DNA from: Anaerolineae bacterium
GTDB lineage: Bacteria > Chloroflexota > Anaerolineae > Aggregatilineales > Phototrophicaceae
Assembly: GCA_022825675.1 (NCBI GenBank)
Contig: JAJDWK010000048.1
Span: 1 to 64,000, forward strand
DNA length: 64,000 bases
Direction: 5' to 3'
Part shown: positions 46,762 to 55,482 of the stretch, piece after piece
Layout: every line of letters begins with the position of its first letter
Position numbering within the stretch: the first letter of the stretch is position 1
Program-made: the position numbers and the translations under genes
Notes under the pieces: model-generated
What the model saw: only the letters and a program-made list of their open reading frames with translations
Database searches by the model: none
Told to the model about the DNA's origin: nothing

Positions 46762-46996
46762 TGTACGGGCGCAGATTCAACAGGGATTTTTACCGCCGAG
46801 ATACACCGAGAAAAACATGAGAAAGTCTCAGTAATTACAAGTAAGTAATGCGACAATCTAGTGCTTACTGAGCAGTCTGTACACAGCCCTTACCACCGAG
46901 AACACAGAGGTAAATTGAGCACACCGAGTAAAGATTTTATGAGGTTTTCTCATGCTTTTCTCGGTATATCTCGGTGTACTCGGTGGTAAAGCACTG
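46762..46996. repeat. Two family-2 intergenic repeat units in inverted orientation
   Basis: tgtacgggcgcagattcaacagggatttttaccgccgagatacaccgag (reverse unit) then caagtaagtaatgcgacaatctag...accaccgagaacacagagg...tactcggtggta (forward unit). Confidence 0.8.
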
Positions 46997-47016
46997 TAAC
47001 AAATGGTCGGGGCATA

Positions 47017-47700
47017 TCATGCCGCGCGCTCGCCCAGGCGGCGCTCGGTGCCCGCCAGCAGCCGCTGCACATTGCCCCAATGCCGCAGCGGGATCATCAC
47101 GCTGAGCGCCAGCGCATACAAAAGCAATATCGGCGGCTGAAACGCGCTGCCGACCAGCAAAACCAGCCAGATATTCGCCACCGCAAAGCCAATCAGTACG
47201 CCCAGCGAGACATAACGGGTGCGCGCGATGACGGCGATGGCGATAGCGCCCGCCACCAAAATCTGAAAAGGCTGTATCATCAGCATCGCGCCGAAAGCGG
47301 TCGCCGCGCCTTTGCCGCCGCGCACACTGAGCTTCAGCTTGCCATCGGCGACGGAAGCTGTCAGCACAGTCGCGAAGAGCGACCAATTGTGCCCGATGAC
47401 GACGCAGGTCGCCGCTAGCGAAGTCGCCAAGCCAAGCTGCTCGGGCAAGATGAGATCCCGCGCCAGCAGCACCGCCAGCCCGCCTTTGCCGACATCGGCG
47501 GCGATGGTCAGCAGCGCCCAGCCCTTGCCCAATACGCGCGCCACATTGGTGCCGCCCATGTTGCCGCTGCCGCTTTCAAAAATGTTGACGCGCCGCAGCT
47601 TGCCGACAAAATACGCGGTCGGGAAAGAGCCAATCAAATAGCTGCTGACGATGATGAGCAGCAGCGCCGCCGCGTTATCCGCGTTGAAGATCGCGCTCAT
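47017..47700 (-). CDS. plsY: Glycerol-3-phosphate acyltransferase PlsY
   Basis: SYLIGSFPTAYFVGKLRRVNIFESGSGNMGGTNVARVLG; SVRGGKGAATAFGAML. Confidence 0.9.
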   Translation of the reverse strand: MSAIFNADNAAALLLIIVSSYLIGSFPTAYFVGKLRRVNIFESGSGNMGGTNVARVLGKGWALLTIAADVGKGGLAVLLARDLILPEQLGLATSLAATCVVIGHNWSLFATVLTASVADGKLKLSVRGGKGAATAFGAMLMIQPFQILVAGAIAIAVIARTRYVSLGVLIGFAVANIWLVLLVGSAFQPPILLLYALALSVMIPLRHWGNVQRLLAGTERRLGERAA

Positions 47701-47888
47701 GCCGGCTGCTCCCTTCCCGCATCCTGCCCGATACAGCAATGGTAGCCGAAAATCAGATTGTTTTCAAAACGGGACGAGCGCGGCAATCTATTGATGTACC
47801 ATCGTGGCACCCGTGTTTCCAGCGCCTCCGCCAGGGCGTTTCAGCGAAACGCCCCCGCACTGCCGCGTTGAATGAGGCGATTGCCGGC

Positions 47889-49106
47889 TCACACGCACAG
47901 CCGCAGCGCGCTGGGACCGCGGAAGGAGATGTTGCGCGTGTACTCGAGCGCTTGCCCCGGTGCCAGCCGCAGCCCGGGCAGCTCCCGCGCCAGCGTCTCC
48001 AGCAGGAGTGTCATCTCCAGCCGCGCCAGCGGCGCGCCCACGCAATAATGTATGCCATAGCCAAAAGCCAACTGCTCCTTGAGCTTGCCGCGCTCGGGCA
48101 GGATTGTGTCCGGCTCGGGGAAGACCGCTTCATCCCGATTGGCGGAATTGAGCATCAGCAGCAGGTTGGCGCCCGCCGGGAGTGTAACGCCGCCGATGAC
48201 GCTGTCACGCGCCGCCAGCCGCCGCCAGGCGCAGACGGAAGGGTCATAACGCATCATCTCTTCCAGCGCTTGCGGGATGCCCGCGGGCGCGGCGCAGAGC
48301 CGCTCCCACAGCGCGCGCTGGCGCAGCAGATGCAGCAGGGCATTGTTGATTTGCGCGGTTGTCGTCTCGTGCCCGGCGACCAAGAGCGTAATCATGCAGC
48401 TGGCGATTTCGTTGAGGCTGATGACCGCGTCATCGCCAGCGCGCATGCGGATGAGATCGCTGGTGAGGTCGTCCTGCGGCGCCCGCGCCTTCTCGGCGAC
48501 CAGCGCCACCACATACTGCCAAAAGGGCAGCAGATTGCCTGTCAGCGCCAGCTGTTCATCGGCGCTGGGCATGCCGTAATAGAGCTTTATGCGGTTGCCC
48601 GCCCAGGCTTTGACCTGCGGCACATCCGCCGCTGGCACGCCCAGCACATGAAACAGCACATGAGCGGGATATTCGTAGGTCAATTCGGCGACGATATCGA
48701 ATGCCGCTTTCCCGCGCAGGCGCTCGACGCCGCGCTGGGCGATGGCGCGGATGGCGGGCGTGAAGCTCTTCATGCGGCGCGGCGTGAAGAGGCGGTTCAC
48801 CAGCGTGCGGATGCGCGTATGCTCGGGCGGCACATTGTTGGAGAGCACCGGCTGCGGGTTATAGCCGCCAGCGGCGAGCAGCTGGCGCACGGCATCCGAA
48901 AAAGGCAGCAGCGGGCTGATGGTATTGGCGGCGGTGTAGGTCTCGTGGTCGCGCAAAATCGCTTTGATGTCGGCATGGCGGGTGATGACCCAGTAGTCGA
49001 TGGCGGGGCTGTGGAAGATGGGCTGCTGGCGGCGGGCGGCGGCGAGCAGCGGGAAGGGGTCGCGCAGGTCGAGCGGGTCAAAGCTTTGGCTGAAGGGGCA
49101 GGGCAT
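47889..49106 (-). CDS. Cytochrome P450
   Basis: LAFGYGIHYCVGAPLARLEM haem-binding loop; LLVAGHETTTAQI I-helix; EEMMRYDPSVCAWRR. Confidence 0.95.
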   Translation of the reverse strand: MPCPFSQSFDPLDLRDPFPLLAAARRQQPIFHSPAIDYWVITRHADIKAILRDHETYTAANTISPLLPFSDAVRQLLAAGGYNPQPVLSNNVPPEHTRIRTLVNRLFTPRRMKSFTPAIRAIAQRGVERLRGKAAFDIVAELTYEYPAHVLFHVLGVPAADVPQVKAWAGNRIKLYYGMPSADEQLALTGNLLPFWQYVVALVAEKARAPQDDLTSDLIRMRAGDDAVISLNEIASCMITLLVAGHETTTAQINNALLHLLRQRALWERLCAAPAGIPQALEEMMRYDPSVCAWRRLAARDSVIGGVTLPAGANLLLMLNSANRDEAVFPEPDTILPERGKLKEQLAFGYGIHYCVGAPLARLEMTLLLETLARELPGLRLAPGQALEYTRNISFRGPSALRLCV

Positions 49107-49165
49107 GTGTTAAAGTCCGTGAGTATGCGATAGGATGCTAAGGGCACACTTGATTTAAGGATATA

Positions 49166-49669
49166 TTGATGTTCACCGCTTTGAAAGACTTCGATTTTGC
49201 CTTGCTGGACTCGGGTGAATTCAAAGAAGATGCCGTGCGCGAAGAGATTGTCAGCCCCATTCTTAAAGAATTGGGCTATAGCGCCGGCGGCTTGAATCGC
49301 ATCGTGCGCAGCCGCTCGCTGAGCCACCCCTTTGTCAAAATCGGCTCACAGGAACGCCCGGTCACAATCATTCCCGACTATCTGCTGTTGGCGGCGAACA
49401 AGCCGGCGTGGATATTGGACGCCAAAGCGCCCGGCGAGCCCGTAACCAGCGGCGGGCATGTCGAGCAGGCATACAGCTACGCCATCCATCCCGACATCAA
49501 CAGCCGCTATTTCGCCCTTTGCAATGGTCGGGAATTTGCCCTGCGCCATGGCTCGCTCCTGGTTGCATTGGGAAGTTCAGTGATTAGAACTAATGTGGGG
49601 CGGGGTTGTCAAGGATTGCTACAGATGAATTCGACCACGGTGCGAAACGACTTGAATAGTCCGAAATAA
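49166..49669 (+). pseudogene. Truncated Type I restriction HsdR N-terminal (HSDR_N-like) fragment
   Basis: FKEDAVREEIVSPILKELGYSAGGLNRIVRSRSL...VTIIPDYLLLAANKPAWILDAKAPGEPVTSGGHVEQAYSYAIHPDINSRYFALCNGREFALRH; homology appears to stop near 49560 where composition shifts AT-rich. Confidence 0.65.
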
Positions 49670-49743
49670 ACGTGGTAGATTTACTGCGATGGAAAGGAAA
49701 CTATCTTATTGCTGTGTCACGTAAACGATTATGGAAGAAGTGA

Positions 49744-50271
49744 ATGTCTCTACCTGCCACTCACATGATGTCCTATCTGCAATATGCTTACGTAGACGCG
49801 GTTGTAGCGAGAGCAGGTGCTACATGTACTCCATACGCGAAGGACTACGGGCTTGATGCTCGTATCTCTCAAATTAAAGTACTGCCAGACGGAAGCCATA
49901 TAACTTCAGGAATCGGTTTTGATTGTCAGTTGAAAGCGACAACCGGATTGGTCGAGAAAGACAATCACTTCATCTTTAGACTAGGTATAAGAAACTATAA
50001 TATTTTGGCAGAGTTTCGAAAGACGTTAGGTATCTTGATAGTATTTAAAATGCCAAAGCAACCGGCCGACTGGTTGAGCCAGAGTGATGACATGCTGTGC
50101 CTAAGAGAATGTTGCTATTGGACGCAAATTCCTAATAAGCCCATTGAAGGCAAGTTAAAGCGCTCGAAGGTGCCTGTCAAGGTACCATACGGTCAGATAT
50201 TTGATGCAAACGCTGTTACTCAATTGCTGTCATACGCGAATGGTGGTGTTGGTGCAAGCTTAGGGGATTAA
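49744..50271 (+). CDS. DUF4365-like (PD-(D/E)XK-type) protein
   Basis: YAYVDAVVARAGATCTPYAKDYGLDARISQI...GIGFDCQLKATTGLV (D...QxK); AT-richer than surroundings. Confidence 0.55.
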   Translation: MSLPATHMMSYLQYAYVDAVVARAGATCTPYAKDYGLDARISQIKVLPDGSHITSGIGFDCQLKATTGLVEKDNHFIFRLGIRNYNILAEFRKTLGILIVFKMPKQPADWLSQSDDMLCLRECCYWTQIPNKPIEGKLKRSKVPVKVPYGQIFDANAVTQLLSYANGGVGASLGD

Positions 50272-50274
50272 ATC

Positions 50275-51396
50275 ATGCATTTCACTGACTATCACTTACC
50301 GCTTGAACAAATTACGTCGTATTTGAGATACGAGGGGTGGCAACTCGCGAATGAGAATTCTCATTGGCTGCTATTTGAAGCCTTTGAGGACATTGAAGGT
50401 AAGCCCTTGCAGATTGCACTCTATAGAGACCCTGAAGCGCCAGACTTCTCGTTGTCCGTATACCACAGTCTGCGCACTCTCACAGCCCTCAACAAGAAGA
50501 CTCCAGATTCAATTTTGCAAGATATCCTGACATTCAACCGTGATATACTCGAAGTTCGAGTTGATGATGCCGCAGATACAACTTCTGTTTCCATAGAAAA
50601 GGCTGCGAAACAGATCCACGAGCTCAAACAACTTGTACTTTATGGAGCAACCTCAGAACGAAGCCGCCGGCAACACTACGGCAATTGGTTGCCGAGTATT
50701 CGTCCAACTCTAGACGAATTTGCGTTTGGACATACAGTTGCTGGAAGTTTCGGCTTTCGACTAGAAGCCAAGCTCGTAGGCAATCAACCTTCAGACAAGC
50801 CTACGTTTCCCGGCTTTGAACCTAAACCTATGTCTAGATTCGTCATGGAACGGATTATGCGAGGACTCGCTGCCACCGAGCAGGCTGTGTCCGAAACTAA
50901 CACACGACCTCTCGTCGAAGGATATAGAATGGGATTCAATTCCAATATGTGTGAAGCAATTGCCAATATATCGCAAGACTTGACTAAACCAGTTCGGTAC
51001 AACATCAAGTGGTCGCGTGTGTTCGAAGTACCGGATGATCTAATGAATATACGGCAAATTGAAATACATGACGTACATCGCCGATACTTGGAGGCCGCGA
51101 GCAAAGAACTTGCGGCCCAGGAAACAACGTTTGCTACGATCAAGGGTGTCGTTCGGTCTCTAGATTCGAAAGGGAATCCGCGGAGCGACGATGTTGTCGA
51201 CCGTACTGTTAAGATTTACGGAGGCCCCCCAAGCGAATCTTGGCGGCAAATTCATCTTACGCTTGAGAAAGATGACTACCTTACAGCCATAAAAGCACAT
51301 GACGAATGGCTAACGATATCTGTCAGCGGTTACCTATCAAGGACCGGAACAAAGTGGTTGCTTCAAAAGCCGGAAGGATTTCAGATAATTCGGTAG
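50275..51396 (+). CDS. Uncharacterised 373-aa partner of the DUF4365-like gene
   Basis: 3 bp after the DUF4365-like gene; C-terminus TFATIKGVVRSLDSKGNP...WRQIHLTLEKDDYLTAIKAHDEWLTISVSGYLSRTGTKWLLQKPEGFQII suggests an OB-like beta-rich fold. Confidence 0.6.
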   Translation: MHFTDYHLPLEQITSYLRYEGWQLANENSHWLLFEAFEDIEGKPLQIALYRDPEAPDFSLSVYHSLRTLTALNKKTPDSILQDILTFNRDILEVRVDDAADTTSVSIEKAAKQIHELKQLVLYGATSERSRRQHYGNWLPSIRPTLDEFAFGHTVAGSFGFRLEAKLVGNQPSDKPTFPGFEPKPMSRFVMERIMRGLAATEQAVSETNTRPLVEGYRMGFNSNMCEAIANISQDLTKPVRYNIKWSRVFEVPDDLMNIRQIEIHDVHRRYLEAASKELAAQETTFATIKGVVRSLDSKGNPRSDDVVDRTVKIYGGPPSESWRQIHLTLEKDDYLTAIKAHDEWLTISVSGYLSRTGTKWLLQKPEGFQIIR

Positions 51397-51612
51397 TTGC
51401 CTGTGGTAAATAGAAACCATTAGTGCCTCTCGCATTTACAAGAACGTTCCGTCACTTCCTGAGCGTACTTATCGTCTAAAACTCAGGGCGCTCGGTGGTA
51501 AATCGTTCGGGCTCGCCCCTGCACTCCCCCCTCCGCGTCTCTATGGTGAAATCCCAGCCGCCGCGCTACAATAGCGCCCTAAATCTCACCCACCTGAACA
51601 AAGGACACCCTC

Positions 51613-54600
51613 ATGAGCAATTCCCCCTTCGCCGGACTGGCGCAATTCCGCAATATCGGTCCCTTCCGCGGCGGGCGCGTGGTCGCTGTCGCCGGCGACC
51701 GCCGTGACCCAAATACCTTCTACTTCGGCGGCGTCTGCGGCGGCGTCTGGAAGACCACCGACGCCGGCCTGTATTGGGAGAATATCAGCGACGGCTACTT
51801 CACGGCTTCTTCTGTCGGCGCGCTGGAAGTCGCCCCGGCCGACCCCAATGTCATCTATGCCGGCACCGGCGAAAGCACCATCCGCATCGATGTCTCCATC
51901 GGCGATGGCGTCTACAAATCCACCGATGCCGGGCGCAGCTGGCAGCATATCGGCTTGCGCGAGACGCGGCAAATCGCCAAAATCCGCAGCCACCCGCAGA
52001 ATGCTGACCTCGTGTATGTGGCGGCGCTGGGGCATGCCTTCGGCAAGAACGCGGAGCGCGGCGTCTACCGCTCGCAAGACGGCGGCGCGAATTGGGAGCT
52101 GGTCCTGCATGTCAGCGACAGCGCCGGCGCCATCGACATCAGCATTGACCCCAACAACCCGCGCGTGATTTACGCCGCCTTCTGGCAAGCCTATCGCAAT
52201 TTCTGGCAGATTTCTTCTGGCGGCGAGCACAGCGGCATCTGGCGCAGCATGGATGGCGGCGATACCTGGGAGCCGCTGACGCCCAGCCCCGATAAGCCCG
52301 CGGGGCGCAAGGGCTTGCCCGAAGGGCTGCTGGGCAAAATCGGCTTGGCGGCATCGCCCGCGCGCCCGGGACGGCTCTGGGCGATTATCGAGAACCAGCC
52401 CGATGGCGGCATCTACCGCAGCGACGATTATGGCGAGAGCTGGGTTGTCGGCAGCAAAGACAACCGCCTCATCAGCCGCGCCTGGTATTACATGCACCTG
52501 ACGGCTGACCCTGTCGCTGCTGATACGATATATGTCAACAATTTGAGCTTTTGGAAATCGACTGACGGCGGGCACAATTTCAGCGAAATCACAACGCCGC
52601 ATGGCGACAATCACGACCTGTGGGTCAACCCCGATAACCCGCGCATCCTGGTGCATGGCAATGATGGCGGCTGCTGCGTCTCGCTGAACGGCGGCGATTC
52701 CTGGTCCAGCCTCTACAATCAGCCGACAGCGCAGTTTTATCACCTCGATACCGACAGCCACGATCCCTATTATGTCTATGGTACGCAGCAGGACAATTCC
52801 AGCTTGCGCGTGCCCAGCCGCAGCCGCTATTCCTCCATCACCTGGGAAGATTGCGACATCATCGGCTCGGGCGAGAGTGGCTATATCGCCGTGCATCCCG
52901 ATGACCCGGATATTGTTTATGTCGGCGCTATCGGCAGCTCGCCCGGGGGCGGGAACAGTTTGCAGCGCTATAACCACCGCATCCAGCAGATACGGCTGGT
53001 GGCGACTTGGCCCCGCAGCTCGACCGGCTTGGGCGCGGGCGCGGACAAATACCGCTTCGCCTGGACTTATCCGATTGTCTTCTCGCCGCATGACAGCAAT
53101 GTGATTTACATCGGCGGCAACCAGATACTCAAAAGCGCGGACGAGGGGCAGAGCTGGCAAGAAATCAGCCCGGATTTGACACGAGCCGACCCCGAGACGC
53201 TCAAGCCTTCCGGCGGTCCCATCAACCGTGATGCCGTGGGCGCGGAGCATTATGCCACCGTGTATACCCTGGCGGAATCGCCGCAGGAGCCGGGCGTAAT
53301 CTGGGCGGGCTCGGACGATGGCTTGCTGCATATCACCCGTGATGGCGGCGAGTCCTGGGCGGATATCACGCCGCCGGACCTCGGCGACTGGACGATGTTC
53401 ACCATGATCGAACTCTCGCCGCATGACAAAGCCACCGCCTATGTAAGCGCCACCCGCTACAAAAATGACGATTACGCGCCTTATGTCTTCAAGACCAGCG
53501 ACTATGGCAAAAGCTGGACGGCTATAGTCGACGGCATCGCGGAGGACCATTATTGCCGCGTCATCCGTGAGGACCCGGCGCGTGAGGGGCTGCTCTACCT
53601 GGGCACAGAATTCGGCTTGTACCTTTCCCTTGATGCGGGTGGGCATTGGCAGCGCTTCCAGCTCAACTTGCCGATTTCGCCCATCTATGATTTGCAGCGC
53701 AAAGGCGCGGATTTGGTGGTGGCGACGCATGGGCGCGCCTTCTGGATACTGGACGATGTAGCGGCATTGCATCAGGTTCTTGCCCCCCATCCCCCAGCCC
53801 CTGCCCCCACTGGGGAGGGAAGGGGAGACAAAAGCCCCCGCCTGCTCGCCCCGAGCGTGGTCGAGCGGCATTTGCCCAAAGTCTTTGAGGGCATGTTTGA
53901 AGGCGGCGAGGGCAAGCAATACATGAGCACCCTGGGCATGGTCGCCGCCTATGTCATCGAAAAAACGCCCGAGCATGGCGTCAAGCACCGCTATCTTGAC
54001 AGCGGCACAAACCCGCCGCAGGGCGCTGTCCTGTGCTATTACCTGGCGGAAAAAGCGGAAGCGACCATCAGCCTGCGCATTGAGGACGCCGCCGGCGAAG
54101 AAGTCAAGAGCTTCAAGAGCCTGCACGCCGATAAAGAAGAGAAAGAGGCCGGGCTGCGGGATGACAAGACGCCCAAGGAACTGCGCATCCCGTCCGCGGC
54201 CGGCTGGAACCGCTTCGTCTGGGATTTGCGTTATGCCGATGCCCACAAGGTCGACCCGCCGACTGACCAGCAGCAGGGCTTCATCAAAGGACCGCATGCG
54301 CCCCCCGGCAGCTACCGCGCCATCTTGACCGTGGGCGATGCCCAAGCGAGCGCCAGCTTTGAGGTGAAAAAAGAAGCGGGCGTCGAAGCCACTGACGCTG
54401 ATTTACAGGCGCAATTCGCGCTGCTGCTCAGCATTCGTGACAAGCTCTCGGATACGCACAAACTCGTCAATCAAATGCGGGACGCGCGCGCACAGCTCAA
54501 AGGCTGGCGCGGGCGGCTGCAAGGCATGGAGACGGCGGCGGGCATCGTCGAAGCGGCGAAAGCGCTGGAAGAGCAGGTGCTGGAAGTCGAGAAAGAGCTG

Positions 54601-54864
54601 ATGATACCCGATACGCGCCAGGGCTGGCCCGATACCATGAACAATGGCGACCGCCTGGTGGCGCAGTTGAGCGGGCTCATCTTCAATGTCAACCTGGGCG
54701 ATTACAAGCCGACCGATTATGAAGTTGAAGCCTATCAAGAAATCGCCGCTGATATCGACGGCACCGCCGACAAGTTCAAGGAGATTGTCGACGGCAACCT
54801 GGCGGAGTTTAACACCATGCTGGGCAATGCCGGCTTCGGCAAGGTGGTGTTGAAGGTGGAATAG
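51613..54864 (+). CDS. BNR/sortilin-like beta-propeller 'glycosyl hydrolase'-annotated family protein
   Basis: FRGGRVVAVAGDRRDPNTFYFGGVCGGVWKTTDAGLYWENISDG; repeated VYKSTDAGRSWQHIG / GIYRSDDYGESWVVG BNR-like motifs. Confidence 0.88.
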   Translation: MSNSPFAGLAQFRNIGPFRGGRVVAVAGDRRDPNTFYFGGVCGGVWKTTDAGLYWENISDGYFTASSVGALEVAPADPNVIYAGTGESTIRIDVSIGDGVYKSTDAGRSWQHIGLRETRQIAKIRSHPQNADLVYVAALGHAFGKNAERGVYRSQDGGANWELVLHVSDSAGAIDISIDPNNPRVIYAAFWQAYRNFWQISSGGEHSGIWRSMDGGDTWEPLTPSPDKPAGRKGLPEGLLGKIGLAASPARPGRLWAIIENQPDGGIYRSDDYGESWVVGSKDNRLISRAWYYMHLTADPVAADTIYVNNLSFWKSTDGGHNFSEITTPHGDNHDLWVNPDNPRILVHGNDGGCCVSLNGGDSWSSLYNQPTAQFYHLDTDSHDPYYVYGTQQDNSSLRVPSRSRYSSITWEDCDIIGSGESGYIAVHPDDPDIVYVGAIGSSPGGGNSLQRYNHRIQQIRLVATWPRSSTGLGAGADKYRFAWTYPIVFSPHDSNVIYIGGNQILKSADEGQSWQEISPDLTRADPETLKPSGGPINRDAVGAEHYATVYTLAESPQEPGVIWAGSDDGLLHITRDGGESWADITPPDLGDWTMFTMIELSPHDKATAYVSATRYKNDDYAPYVFKTSDYGKSWTAIVDGIAEDHYCRVIREDPAREGLLYLGTEFGLYLSLDAGGHWQRFQLNLPISPIYDLQRKGADLVVATHGRAFWILDDVAALHQVLAPHPPAPAPTGEGRGDKSPRLLAPSVVERHLPKVFEGMFEGGEGKQYMSTLGMVAAYVIEKTPEHGVKHRYLDSGTNPPQGAVLCYYLAEKAEATISLRIEDAAGEEVKSFKSLHADKEEKEAGLRDDKTPKELRIPSAAGWNRFVWDLRYADAHKVDPPTDQQQGFIKGPHAPPGSYRAILTVGDAQASASFEVKKEAGVEATDADLQAQFALLLSIRDKLSDTHKLVNQMRDARAQLKGWRGRLQGMETAAGIVEAAKALEEQVLEVEKELMIPDTRQGWPDTMNNGDRLVAQLSGLIFNVNLGDYKPTDYEVEAYQEIAADIDGTADKFKEIVDGNLAEFNTMLGNAGFGKVVLKVE
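53781..53831. repeat. GC-rich intergenic-type repeat embedded in frame inside a CDS
   Basis: tgccccccatcccccagcccctgcccccactggggagggaaggggagaca; encodes LAPHPPAPAPTGEGRGDK between propeller and C-terminal region; resembles intergenic DNA at 25462-25500 and 25581-25690. Confidence 0.6.
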
Positions 54865-54878
54865 CGAGTTCCAAACCT

Positions 54879-55469
54879 CTAGGTATTCGTCCATATAGCC
54901 AGTTGGCGTCGCAAGCCGACTGGCTTTCCTTGCAAATGGCGAATATCACAAACTGCCCCAAATTCAAGGAAGTAGTCTTCGAATCGTTGGTAATCTTCGC
55001 CCCAGTACACAATTGCGCAGGCCATTGGGGCACCTTTGCCTCCAGTTCTTCCATTCACTAGAAACTTCAAACGGGTATCGTATAGAAATGCGATCGCGGC
55101 GGCAGCTCCAAATACATGAAGTTTCCAGTGCTTCGTGTTAGGCGCAACAGGTACTAAAGCTAGCACTTCAGAGCTGTGTTCTCGGTTAGCATAGGCCGCC
55201 ATCTTTAGCCAGTCTAGAATCGACGTGCCTCTTTCACGATCTCTACCGTAAGGAGGATTGATGAAAACTGTCGGGTAATTCCACGATGCTCTTAAGCCGT
55301 CTACATCGGGCAATGCATATTCCATTTCAGCATTTACAATTGAATAGCAATTTGAGCACGGGTCTAAAGCGATTGCACCGCCAAAAAACTCCCGAATTAC
55401 CGTTGCGTACTTTGGAGGAGTACACCAATGCTGGCTTAGAGATTCCGCGCTATTTCTTCCAGCAGTCAT
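54879..55469 (-). CDS. Phage-type DNA N6-adenine methyltransferase (Dam family)
   Basis: LSQHWCTPPKYATVIREFFGGAIALDPCSN; YPTVFINPPYGRDRERGTSILDWLKMA (NPPY). Confidence 0.85.
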   Translation of the reverse strand: MTAGRNSAESLSQHWCTPPKYATVIREFFGGAIALDPCSNCYSIVNAEMEYALPDVDGLRASWNYPTVFINPPYGRDRERGTSILDWLKMAAYANREHSSEVLALVPVAPNTKHWKLHVFGAAAAIAFLYDTRLKFLVNGRTGGKGAPMACAIVYWGEDYQRFEDYFLEFGAVCDIRHLQGKPVGLRRQLAIWTNT

Positions 55470-55482
55470 TTCAAAACAACCT

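Noticed and set aside
51586-54345. 919-aa ORF on minus strand
   Set aside because: Exactly antisense to the clear BNR-propeller gene; long antisense ORFs are common in this GC-rich, codon-biased DNA. The peptide SPSLPSGGRGWGMGG is the other-strand reading of the GC repeat.
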